Assembly (NCBI GenBank): GCA_963771905.1
Contig: CAVYVI010000009.1
Span: 620,001 to 684,000 of the forward strand
Length of the DNA: 64,000 nucleotides
DNA from: Palsa-147 sp963771905
GTDB taxonomy: Bacteria; Acidobacteriota; Terriglobia; Acidiferrales; UBA7541
Reading direction: 5' to 3'
Both the position numbers and the translations under genes were made by a program. Shown here piece by piece: positions 16,653-25,362 of the stretch. A model generated the notes under the pieces. It was not told where the DNA came from. It searched no databases and saw nothing but the letters and a program-made list of their open reading frames with translations. Position 1 is the first letter of the stretch. Each line of letters begins with the position of its first letter.

Positions 16653-19436
16653 TTATTTCGGTTTCGGCGAAACGTGGACGACGCGGAACCCCGTGTAGGC
16701 GAGATCCGCAGGGCGATACCGCGCTTTCGAATCGGATGCGCGATCGGCGCTGCCGCCGAGCGCTTTGCCCGAGCCATCCGCAGCGATTGCCCATTCCGCG
16801 ACGTTGCCGCCTAAATCAAAAATCAATTCCTCGCCATCATCGCCCTGACCGGCGAAGCTCCCGACTTCTTTCAAGAGCGGCGCCGTGCCCGGCAATTGCT
16901 TGATTTTTTCCTCGAGGCGCTGCGCGTCTTCGGGATTAACCGCGTAGCCGGCCCAATAATCGAGCGTGTTTTCGCCGGGGCGATCTTTGTAAAGATCGGC
17001 GACTTCCTTTTCATTCGGGAGCCGATACGTTTCCCCGGTCGTTTGGCTCAGCCAGGCGCAATAGGCCTTGGCCTGCTCCAGCGTGATGCCGTTCTCGGGG
17101 AAATTTTCGGTCCCAGCCTCGATCGCGAAGTTTTTGTCGAATGCCGTGTACTGCGCGCGGGTCACTTCAAATCGCCCAATTTCAAGCTCTCCACGCTTGA
17201 CGACCTCGGGGATCACAGCGCCGGCAGCATCGCTCCTGGCCGGCGATGCGAGCGGATTTCCGTACACATCGCCCACCTTCTTGATCGATTGCCTTCGCAG
17301 CGCTTCGCCGAGCGGCGAATCCTTCTTGAACGCTTCGTTCTCCGGCGGATTCGCGTTGAACAAGTATTTGTCGAACCACGCCGTCTCTTCGGTCACCTTG
17401 CGCAGCTGATGCGAGAGTTTTTGCGGCCCGTGCGCTTCGCCGGGGAAGAGCAAAAAGCGCACCGGCGCTTTCCCGATGGAATATAGCGCGCGATAGTGCG
17501 TCCAGCCTTGTTCGGTCGGAACTTGGCGATCGAGCGTGCCGAAGAAAATCAGTGTCGGCGTCCTCACGCGATCCATCTTGAAGAGCGGAGACTTGCGAAG
17601 GTAGAGCTCGGGATCCTGCAGCGGCGACTTGCCGAAATAGTAGTCGTCGAACGATTCGCCGAAATCGACGTTGGCCCAGTCGCTGATCCATTCGACGTCG
17701 CCCGCGCCCACCGAGGCAGCCTTGTAGCGCGCGGGATCGGTCACGGTGAGCTGGATCGTAAGAATCGAACCGTTCGACCAGCCCAGCGCGCCGATTCGAT
17801 CGGGATCGACGAGGCCCTTGGCGATGAGATTGTCCACGCCCTTCTCGATGTCGGGAATTTCGAGGTCGTAATATTTCCCGCAGCAGATCGACTCCACCCA
17901 TTTCAATCCGTAGCCGGCGCTTCCGTGGTAATTCGTTTTCAGGATCAGCGCGCCGCGCTGGGTCAATAAATTCTGCGAATAAGCCCAGCTCTCGGACCAG
18001 GCGTCAAAGTCGAGATACGCGGGGCCGCCGTGCGTGGCGACGACGAGCGGATAGCGCTTGCCGGGCTCATAGTTCAGCGGGTAATAGAGAATGCCTTCGA
18101 CGTCATCGTCGTTCGCGCCTTTCCAGTGCAGAATTTCCGTCTTCGCAATGTTCCGTTCCTTGTATTGCGGATTGATGTCCGTGAGCGGTACGGCGTCGCT
18201 CACCTTCGCGCCGTCCAGATGCGCCCGATACCACTGCGCCGGCGTGCTGGCCGTCGAGTAGTTGTAAACGAACGAGTGCCCGTCGTCTCCCACGGCAAAG
18301 TCGAAATAATTGCTTGTGTGATCGCCCGTAATCCACTCGCGCGACCACGTCGAACCATTCTTCGTGTACCGCGCGGGCTTGAGATGTACCCCATCCGCCA
18401 GCAGAGCGATGAATCCATCGCTGGTGACTTCCATGCTGGAGCCCAAATAGCGATCCCAATCGAGATTCACTTCGGTGGTCTTGCTCGAAGCGAGATCGTA
18501 GAAATAAAGCTTCTCGACGGTTGCCGTGAAGAAGTGTGGATCGGATGAATACGGCGCGACGGCATAAAATCCGGAATTGTCGCGCGCCCAGCGGAGTTCA
18601 TCGGGGCGAATTTTGCCGTCGGGATAAAGTTCCGTCCGCTTGCCGGTCGAGAGATCTACCAAATACGTCGCAGGCGCGACCTTGTGGTCCCATGCGTAGC
18701 TCAACTCGCGTGACGCGGACGCAACGGCCCACTTGCCGTCCCGCGAGACATCGAAATTCTCAATCCAATCGTTATTGTCGGTGACGCGCGAAACTTTCTT
18801 GTCCTTGATCGCGAATTTGAAGAGACGCACGGCCGGCGCGTGCGGCGTGTCGTCCACCACCACCGTGTCGTCCTTGCGCTCTTTCGTGTCGTGTTCGTAC
18901 AACGATGCATCCTCTTCCGCGCTGAACAGAATCGTGTCGTTGTCGATCCATTCGAAACTCTTGATCTCTTTGGCGAACTCCGTCACCGGCCACGCGTCGC
19001 CTCCCGCGGCGTTGATCAACCAGAGCTGCGTCGGAGAGTTCTCGGGCTTCGGCTTCGGCAGTGCGTGCGTGCTCAGAAACGCAATGGTTTCCCCCGAAAG
19101 AGACCACCGCGGCTGAGACACCGTATCGGTGTCGCGCGTCAGTGGAATTTCCATTTTCTCGGTCAGGCTCGAAAGAATCAGATTGCTGACGCGCGTATCC
19201 TTGTCCTTGTCGGGAGTGCTCTTCACCCACACGGCCCATTTCCCGTTTGGCGAGACGCGAAACTGCGACGCGCTCTCGGTGTACACAAAATCTTCCGGCT
19301 TCCATGGCGACTTCTTCGCTGGGGTCGCGGGCGCCACGGGTTTCCTTTCGCTCGATTGCGCCGCCGCGCGATACGCGCCGCCCATCAACACGAGAAATCC
19401 CGCCACCAGACACAGGCGTTGAACGGACATCCTCAT
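16653..19436 (-). CDS. Secreted S9 prolyl-oligopeptidase-type peptidase fused to a SUMF1 domain
   Basis: A 927-residue exported protein. The signal peptide (LCLVAGFLVLMGGAYRAAAQ) is followed by a beta-propeller-like region, the S9 alpha/beta-hydrolase domain with nucleophile Ser in GWSNGS near residue 554, acid in FFGTLDRQVP and His in GEAHGP. From about residue 745 comes a formylglycine-generating-enzyme-like (SUMF1) domain: EIGRFEVTRAQYTAF, AKAYCAWLSQTTGETYRLP, DLGGNVAEWA and YTGFRVV. The copper-binding Cys pair of true FGE is not evident. The ATG at 19436 has GAGGGG upstream; ATG-AGG-ATG offers a second start. The role is probably processing of exported peptides or proteins; the SUMF1 part may bind substrate or anchor. 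Confidence 0.88.
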   Translation of the reverse strand: MRMSVQRLCLVAGFLVLMGGAYRAAAQSSERKPVAPATPAKKSPWKPEDFVYTESASQFRVSPNGKWAVWVKSTPDKDKDTRVSNLILSSLTEKMEIPLTRDTDTVSQPRWSLSGETIAFLSTHALPKPKPENSPTQLWLINAAGGDAWPVTEFAKEIKSFEWIDNDTILFSAEEDASLYEHDTKERKDDTVVVDDTPHAPAVRLFKFAIKDKKVSRVTDNNDWIENFDVSRDGKWAVASASRELSYAWDHKVAPATYLVDLSTGKRTELYPDGKIRPDELRWARDNSGFYAVAPYSSDPHFFTATVEKLYFYDLASSKTTEVNLDWDRYLGSSMEVTSDGFIALLADGVHLKPARYTKNGSTWSREWITGDHTSNYFDFAVGDDGHSFVYNYSTASTPAQWYRAHLDGAKVSDAVPLTDINPQYKERNIAKTEILHWKGANDDDVEGILYYPLNYEPGKRYPLVVATHGGPAYLDFDAWSESWAYSQNLLTQRGALILKTNYHGSAGYGLKWVESICCGKYYDLEIPDIEKGVDNLIAKGLVDPDRIGALGWSNGSILTIQLTVTDPARYKAASVGAGDVEWISDWANVDFGESFDDYYFGKSPLQDPELYLRKSPLFKMDRVRTPTLIFFGTLDRQVPTEQGWTHYRALYSIGKAPVRFLLFPGEAHGPQKLSHQLRKVTEETAWFDKYLFNANPPENEAFKKDSPLGEALRRQSIKKVGDVYGNPLASPARSDAAGAVIPEVVKRGELEIGRFEVTRAQYTAFDKNFAIEAGTENFPENGITLEQAKAYCAWLSQTTGETYRLPNEKEVADLYKDRPGENTLDYWAGYAVNPEDAQRLEEKIKQLPGTAPLLKEVGSFAGQGDDGEELIFDLGGNVAEWAIAADGSGKALGGSADRASDSKARYRPADLAYTGFRVVHVSPKPK

Positions 19437-19546
19437 GTGGTACACCCCTCGTGAAATATAAACCCTCTGCACATCGGCCCGTTGCGTTGAGAAATTATGA
19501 AAAGCCCAAGCCGCATAATTTCGAGCTCACACGCGCTCGAAATCAA

Positions 19547-21469
19547 TCATGGATTGTAACGCGCCAGCCAATCGCCGATTTCCTGAAAGACGTTGCGCCG
19601 CTGTTCCGCCAGGAGCGGAAAATGCGGCGAACCGGGATAGGTAACCATCCGCACGGTTTTTCCGCGCTCCGCGAGCAAGATGAAGAATTCGCGTCCTTGG
19701 AACGTCGGCACGCGGAGGTCAGCTTCGCCGTGCAAAATGAGCAAAGGTGTGGTCACTTGGTCGGCGTGCATCACCGCGGAAAATTCCAAAAACGGCGCCG
19801 CATCTTTTTCTTGCAGGCGGGCGTCGTAGTCGATCTGCCCGATATCGCTGGTGGGAATGAAGCTCAGCCAGTCGGTGATCCCCGCGCCTTCGATCGCCGC
19901 GCGATACCGGTGCGTCTGGGTGACGGTCCACGATGTCATGAAGCCGCCGGCGCTCCATCCAAAAATGGCCAGCCGATTCGGATCCGCCCAGCCTTGGGCG
20001 ATGGCGAAATCCGTCGCGCTGTCGACGTCGGCGTACGCGCGATCGCCGAAATGCTGATAAATCGCGGCGAGAAAATCCGAGCCGTACCCCGTTGACCCAC
20101 GATACTCCGGCTGCAACACAACATAACCCAAGCCCGCGATGAGCCGAGAGAAGGAATCGAAGCGGAGCTCGTCGTTCGATTCCGGACCGCCGTGCGGCAG
20201 GACCAGGAACGGATATTTTTTCGCCGGATCGTAGCCGGCGGGAAATGTTGCGATACCTTCGAGCTGGATTCCTTCTTTCGACTTCCAATTTACGGTGCGT
20301 ACTTCGCCGAGCTTGACCTCGCCGAGCGTGTCATCGCCCTCGTGCGTGATCGTCTCGAGCTTGCCGTTCCGCTCGACCGCGACATTGTTCGCATGCGACG
20401 GATCGCCGGCCGTGACCGCGAGTGAGTCGGGTGAGCTCGAGAATGCCGCAGCGGCGATCGGCAGCGTGACGCAGCCGCCAGGCCAGCGATATGCCGTCTC
20501 GAGCTTGCCGTTGCGATACGCATCAATTTCGACGGCGACTCCTTTGTGCATTTCCACCCAGACGTTGCCGTGCGCGTCTCCCGCGACGTTAACCGCAGAG
20601 CCGTTCAAATTCGGCGTTCGATCGATCGCCGCGCCGCCCGCGACGGGAACGGTCCAGACGTGTTCGGGCGTGAGCACCGCCGTGGTGGTGCTCGCAAAAG
20701 CGAGCTCGCGGCCACCCTCGGCCCAGGCGATTCCTCCTACGGCAGTCGGGATTTCCGCGATCTGTCGCGGGCCCGACGCGCTGCACACACTCACGTACGA
20801 ATGCACGTCGTGATGGCCGATTTTCATGTCCTGCGTGAGCACCGCGATTTGCGAGCCCTCGCTTGACCATGCGATATCGGTTATATCCGTGAGCGACGGA
20901 CACCACCACGCGCCGTCTTCGCCGTGAACGCCGGCGACATACAAGCTCGTTTCGTCGTTCTCGATTACATGCCGAACATCGGAGAGTGGATCCGGAGCCC
21001 GCGGATTGGCGAGGACCGCGAATCGTGTGCCGTCGGGCGAGATAACGGCGGAGTGAATTCCCGAGGGCAGCGCAAGAATTTGCGTGAGCTTCCCGGGCGC
21101 AAGCGGAATGATGGCGAGCTGCTGTTTCTTCTCCGGCCCGTATAAACCGTACAGCGCCGCGCCATCTTTCGTAAAACCGTCGGGCTCAAAATTTTCGGGA
21201 AGATCCAGCTTGCGCGAATTCTCGCCGCTCGCATCAATAAGACGCCATTCGCGTTTCTGCAAGCCCGTCGTTCCGTCGTAGGTAGCGCGATAGAGGATGG
21301 TCTTTCCATCCGGCGACACCGCAATGGCGCGAGCGGCGTGAAGCGCGGAGTAGTCATCGACGCCGAACGGATGCTTGTCGGCGCCGCGAGCCGGCGAAGA
21401 ATTGATGGCGATGCTGCTCGACAGCAGCAGAACGAGGATCGGGTAGCAGGGAATTCGTGCCTTTGTCAT
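19547..21469 (-). CDS. Secreted S9-family peptidase (dipeptidyl/acylaminoacyl-peptidase type)
   Basis: A 640-residue protein with a signal peptide (YPILVLLLSSSIAINSSPARG), an N-terminal propeller (ALHAARAIAVSPDGKTILY and similar PD40-like blades), and a C-terminal S9 hydrolase domain. The triad is visible: Ser in GWSAGGF near residue 505, Asp in HGEADLRVP and His in PGSPHFPL. Such enzymes cleave short peptides in the periplasm or outside the cell. The start at 21469 has GGAGG five bases upstream; the frame open to 21604 is not used. It lies upstream of the S9-SUMF1 gene on the same strand, 110 bases apart, and could be co-transcribed. Confidence 0.92.
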   Translation of the reverse strand: MTKARIPCYPILVLLLSSSIAINSSPARGADKHPFGVDDYSALHAARAIAVSPDGKTILYRATYDGTTGLQKREWRLIDASGENSRKLDLPENFEPDGFTKDGAALYGLYGPEKKQQLAIIPLAPGKLTQILALPSGIHSAVISPDGTRFAVLANPRAPDPLSDVRHVIENDETSLYVAGVHGEDGAWWCPSLTDITDIAWSSEGSQIAVLTQDMKIGHHDVHSYVSVCSASGPRQIAEIPTAVGGIAWAEGGRELAFASTTTAVLTPEHVWTVPVAGGAAIDRTPNLNGSAVNVAGDAHGNVWVEMHKGVAVEIDAYRNGKLETAYRWPGGCVTLPIAAAAFSSSPDSLAVTAGDPSHANNVAVERNGKLETITHEGDDTLGEVKLGEVRTVNWKSKEGIQLEGIATFPAGYDPAKKYPFLVLPHGGPESNDELRFDSFSRLIAGLGYVVLQPEYRGSTGYGSDFLAAIYQHFGDRAYADVDSATDFAIAQGWADPNRLAIFGWSAGGFMTSWTVTQTHRYRAAIEGAGITDWLSFIPTSDIGQIDYDARLQEKDAAPFLEFSAVMHADQVTTPLLILHGEADLRVPTFQGREFFILLAERGKTVRMVTYPGSPHFPLLAEQRRNVFQEIGDWLARYNP

Positions 21470-21771
21470 TTTTCCTCCGGCCGTGCCGGCGCGATTCGCC
21501 CGTGCGCGAGCCTTCGAGTAATCCCTGCGGTCACTCGCCCCTGCGCGCCGCGGATCGATACAGGATGCGGAGTGGAACGCTATCACATGCGCCGTGAGGA
21601 GCAAAGGCAGCGATCGGCCCGTTGCGATCGACCGGGTAGAGGCTTGGTTTCCCGTACACCGGCGTTATGGCAAAGCAACGGTGAACGAGGACTTCCGCAT
21701 AGCCGGACAATCCATCCTGAGTCGTCGCATTTGCTGCAACGTGCTGCCATGGACTATACTCGCCCGCGCGA

Positions 21772-24399
21772 ATGACCCTCACTTCTGGCACCAAGCTCGG
21801 TCCTTTCGAAATCCAGTCTCCACTGGGCGCCGGTGGCATGGGCGAAGTGTATCGCGCCTGTGACACGCGCCTGGATCGCACAGTCGCGATAAAAATCCTG
21901 CCGTCGCGTCTCTCTTCCAACGTCGAAGCCAAACAGCGCTTCGACCGGGAGGCGCGAGCGATCTCCTCGTTGAACCATCCCAACATTTGTCATCTCTATG
22001 ATGTCGGCTCGCAGGACGGCACCGACTACCTGGTGATGGAGTGTCTGGAAGGCGAGACCCTCGCCGAGCGTCTGGTGCGGGGACCACTGCCGTTGGAAGA
22101 AGTGTTGCGCTACGGCGCCCAGGTGGCCGACGCGCTGGATAAAGCCCATCAGCAGGGCGTGACCCATCGCGACCTGAAGCCGGGCAACATCATGTTGACC
22201 AAGACCGGAGCCAAGGTGCTGGACTTCGGGTTGGCCAAGCAGGCGCAGACAACAGCCGGCGGCGCCAGCGCCCTAACCGCCATGACCGCGGGTAAGCCGC
22301 TGACGGTGGAAGGCACTATCGTCGGCACCTATCAGTACATGGCTCCGGAGCAGATTGAAGGCGCGGAAGCCGACGCGCGCTCCGACATCTTCGGGCTGGG
22401 CTGCGTGCTCTACGAGATGACCACTGGCGCGCGGGCCTTTGCGGGCAAAACCCAGGCCAGCGTAATCGCCTCCATTCTGGCTAGCGAGCCGGCGCCTCTC
22501 TCGCGTCTGGCGCCGATGACCCCGCCCGCGCTCGAGCGGTTGGTGCGCTCTTGCATGGCCAAGGAGCGCGAAGACCGCATCCAGAGCGCGCACGACGTAA
22601 AGTTGCAACTCGAATGGATGGCCGAGGCCGGCTCGCAGGCGGGCGTCCCCGCTCCCATCGTGGCCAGGCGGCGGACCTCGCAGAAACTGGCGTGGGCGGC
22701 GGCAGCCGTGGCCGCAGCCGCTGCCATCGCATTTGCGATTGGCTTTGTATTACGCGCGCCCGTGCCCGCCCACCCATTGCGGGTAAGCATTCTGCCGCCG
22801 GAGCAGCACACTTTCGATCCGTTGAGCATTGTCCTTTCGCCTGATGGCACCAAGCTCGCATTTGTAGCAACTCCCACCGGAGGAGCGCCTCAACTTTGGG
22901 TGCGACCTCTGGATTCAACGGCGGCCCAGCCGTTGGCGGGAACCGACGACGCTGTTTTTCCTTTCTGGTCGCCGGATAGCCGCAGCTTGGGATTCTTTGC
23001 GCAGGGAAAACTGAGGATCGTTGACGCCAGCGGGGGAGCTGTGCAAACCTTGGCCGACGCCCCTCAGCCTCGCGGCGGTACCTGGGGGGCAGACGGCACG
23101 GTTTTATACACCCCTCTTCCCTCATCAGCCATGTTCAGAATCCCGGCGGCTGGCGGTACGCCGTCACCCGTGATAGGCCAGGCGCAAACGGAAGGATCAG
23201 TCGCTGCCGCCCCGCGCTGGCCGGCATTTCTGCCCGATGGCCGGCACTTTATCTATTTTGTGTTCGCACCCGACAGCCAGGCAGGGGCGCGGGGAACCAT
23301 TCATCTGGGCGCGCTCGATTCGAAGCTGGACACAACCTTGGTGGAGTCGGATTACCGTGGCCAATATGCGAACGGACATCTGATCTTCGTTCGCGGCGGG
23401 AATCTGATGAGCCAGAGTTTCGATGAGAAGAGCCTCAAATTGACCGGGGCTCCCGTGCCCGTTGCCGAGCAGGTCCGCAGTGACCCTCGTGGAACGGCTG
23501 CGTTCTCACTCTCGAGCGACGGCAAGCTGATCTTCGCCGGCGGGCAAGGGACGACTCTCGACTTGGCATGGTACGACCGCAGCGGGAAGAAGGGCGATGT
23601 CATTGACAGCGGAACATTCCAGGACGCCCACATTTCGCCCGACGGAAAGAAAGTCTCGGCGGCGCGGGCTGACGCCGGAGGACATCTCGAGATTTACATA
23701 TACGATTTGGTCCGAGGCACCAAGTCACAATTCAGTTTCTCGCAGTCCAGGGATGACGACCCCGTCTGGTCTCCGGATGGGAATACCATCGTTTTCGACT
23801 CCGCGCGCAACGGCAAGATTGACCTCTACACTAGGCCCGCCAATGGCGCTCGGCAGGAGGAACTGCTCTATCACGACGATACAGACAAATACCCCTCCAG
23901 TTGGACCTCTGACGGAAAATACATCGCATACGAAGTCGTAACCAACAACCATGTCGATGTGTGGGTGATGCCCATGTTCGGCGATCGCAAACCCCATCCC
24001 TTTCTGCAGGAGAAGTACAACAACCGCTATCCGGAGTTTTCGCCGGATACAAAATGGATGGCATATACATCGTACGAGGCGGGGCATAGCCAGGTCTACG
24101 TCGTGGCTTTCCCCAACGCTGGTGGCAGGTTCCTTGTGGGAGACGGTGTGGGAGGAGTATGGAGCCGCAACGGCAAAGAACTCCTCTACCTCGATGACCA
24201 TTCGCGCATTGCATCCGTGGAAGTCACTGCGCACGGCGACTCCGTGGAACTGGGCAAGCCGCAGATTCTGTTTGCTGCACAGCCCGGCCTGTTCGAGGCC
24301 AGCGCCGACGGCAATCGCTTGCTAATGATGCAAGTGCCGGTTCAGAATTCGCCCAGCCTGACTCTGGTGGTGAACTGGCTGCAGGAACTCAAGAAATAG
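21772..24399 (+). CDS. Ser/Thr protein kinase with C-terminal TolB/PD40 propeller
   Basis: An 875-residue membrane protein. Residues 1-270 are a Hanks-type kinase: glycine loop GAGGMGEVY, Lys41 in VAIKIL, HRDLKPGN at 132-139, DFG at 151-153. A membrane segment at about 303-327 (Ala-rich, ending FAIGFVLRAP) separates it from an extracytoplasmic propeller of repeated blades with SPDGTKLAFV, SPDSRSLGF and SPDGNTIVFDS. The propeller probably senses an extracellular ligand. This architecture is abundant in Acidobacteria. It is divergent from the S9 peptidase genes, with a 300-base gap, and nothing shows its targets. Confidence 0.93.
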   Translation: MTLTSGTKLGPFEIQSPLGAGGMGEVYRACDTRLDRTVAIKILPSRLSSNVEAKQRFDREARAISSLNHPNICHLYDVGSQDGTDYLVMECLEGETLAERLVRGPLPLEEVLRYGAQVADALDKAHQQGVTHRDLKPGNIMLTKTGAKVLDFGLAKQAQTTAGGASALTAMTAGKPLTVEGTIVGTYQYMAPEQIEGAEADARSDIFGLGCVLYEMTTGARAFAGKTQASVIASILASEPAPLSRLAPMTPPALERLVRSCMAKEREDRIQSAHDVKLQLEWMAEAGSQAGVPAPIVARRRTSQKLAWAAAAVAAAAAIAFAIGFVLRAPVPAHPLRVSILPPEQHTFDPLSIVLSPDGTKLAFVATPTGGAPQLWVRPLDSTAAQPLAGTDDAVFPFWSPDSRSLGFFAQGKLRIVDASGGAVQTLADAPQPRGGTWGADGTVLYTPLPSSAMFRIPAAGGTPSPVIGQAQTEGSVAAAPRWPAFLPDGRHFIYFVFAPDSQAGARGTIHLGALDSKLDTTLVESDYRGQYANGHLIFVRGGNLMSQSFDEKSLKLTGAPVPVAEQVRSDPRGTAAFSLSSDGKLIFAGGQGTTLDLAWYDRSGKKGDVIDSGTFQDAHISPDGKKVSAARADAGGHLEIYIYDLVRGTKSQFSFSQSRDDDPVWSPDGNTIVFDSARNGKIDLYTRPANGARQEELLYHDDTDKYPSSWTSDGKYIAYEVVTNNHVDVWVMPMFGDRKPHPFLQEKYNNRYPEFSPDTKWMAYTSYEAGHSQVYVVAFPNAGGRFLVGDGVGGVWSRNGKELLYLDDHSRIASVEVTAHGDSVELGKPQILFAAQPGLFEASADGNRLLMMQVPVQNSPSLTLVVNWLQELKK

Positions 24400-24605
24400 A
24401 ACCTGCTTTGCCGTCTCAAATTTAAAGCTCTCCACGGGGCGAGTCACCGCACATCCGGAAGCAATCCACTCCTCAGCCCAATGCTCGCATCGGAAAGCTG
24501 CCCACCGCCATCCGCCCGTTCGCCCCGCGCCCAGTGCGAGCTTTGCGGCCGGACCGCGCGGTTTGCAGTAAAATCGCGAGTCCGCATTCCAAAGGGAGAC
24601 CTGGC

Positions 24606-25295
24606 ATGAAAAAGACAGGAATCATTACGGCGGAGACGTTTCGATTTTTCCGCGAGCTCGAGCGCAACAACAACAAGCCGTGGATGGACGAGAACCGCGA
24701 TAGATACCGCTCCGCTGTCGTCGAGCCTTTTCGAGCGCTGCTCGATCAGCTAACGCCTTCGGCATTGAAGCTCGACGCAAACTTGTTGATCACCGGACGC
24801 ACGGGCGAAAATTTTTCGCGCATCAATCGCGATATCCGTTTTGCGAAAGACAAATCGCCGTATCGCCCCCATTTCTATGTTTTCTTTCGAACGCACGAAG
24901 CCATCGAGAACGGCGGCCCGCAGTTCTACGTGGGACTCTCGAAAGACAGCGTGACCGCCGGATTTCGAAATTATCTCGAGGGAAAAGAAAGCCTCCTCGC
25001 GACGATCGGCATCCCGCGCGGCCAACAGCACGGCGCGTGGCTCGCGCGTCAGAAGAAGCGCCTCGGCCGGAAATACGATAGCTATTGGTATTCGAGCGAA
25101 AAGAACGATTGGATCAAACATCCCGGCTGGCCGGTGGAACCTGCGGAATGGAAGAAGCTGAAAGCGTGGATCGTTCGGCGAAAACTTGCGCCCGCTGCGG
25201 CCACGCGGCCGAATTTTGTCGCGGAAGCCGGCAAAATTTTCCGCGACGTCTTTCCACTCTATAAGTTCACGAGCGCGGCGGACTGGCGTCCTTGA
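24606..25295 (+). CDS. DUF2461 (TIGR02453) protein
   Basis: A 229-residue protein matching the DUF2461 family: FFRELERNNNKPWMDENRDRY near the start, then INRDIRFAKDKSPYRPHF, and VGLSKDSVTAGF. Found in many bacteria, function unknown. GGGAG stands before the ATG at 24606; the frame is open upstream but the ribosome site fixes this start. It is upstream of cstA on the same strand with a 67-base gap. Confidence 0.88.
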   Translation: MKKTGIITAETFRFFRELERNNNKPWMDENRDRYRSAVVEPFRALLDQLTPSALKLDANLLITGRTGENFSRINRDIRFAKDKSPYRPHFYVFFRTHEAIENGGPQFYVGLSKDSVTAGFRNYLEGKESLLATIGIPRGQQHGAWLARQKKRLGRKYDSYWYSSEKNDWIKHPGWPVEPAEWKKLKAWIVRRKLAPAAATRPNFVAEAGKIFRDVFPLYKFTSAADWRP

Positions 25296-25362
25296 AGCAA
25301 CGCCTCGCGATCCGTGATTGACGCACGGAACGCGGCTCTCGTACGATGCCACCGGAGCGCGC

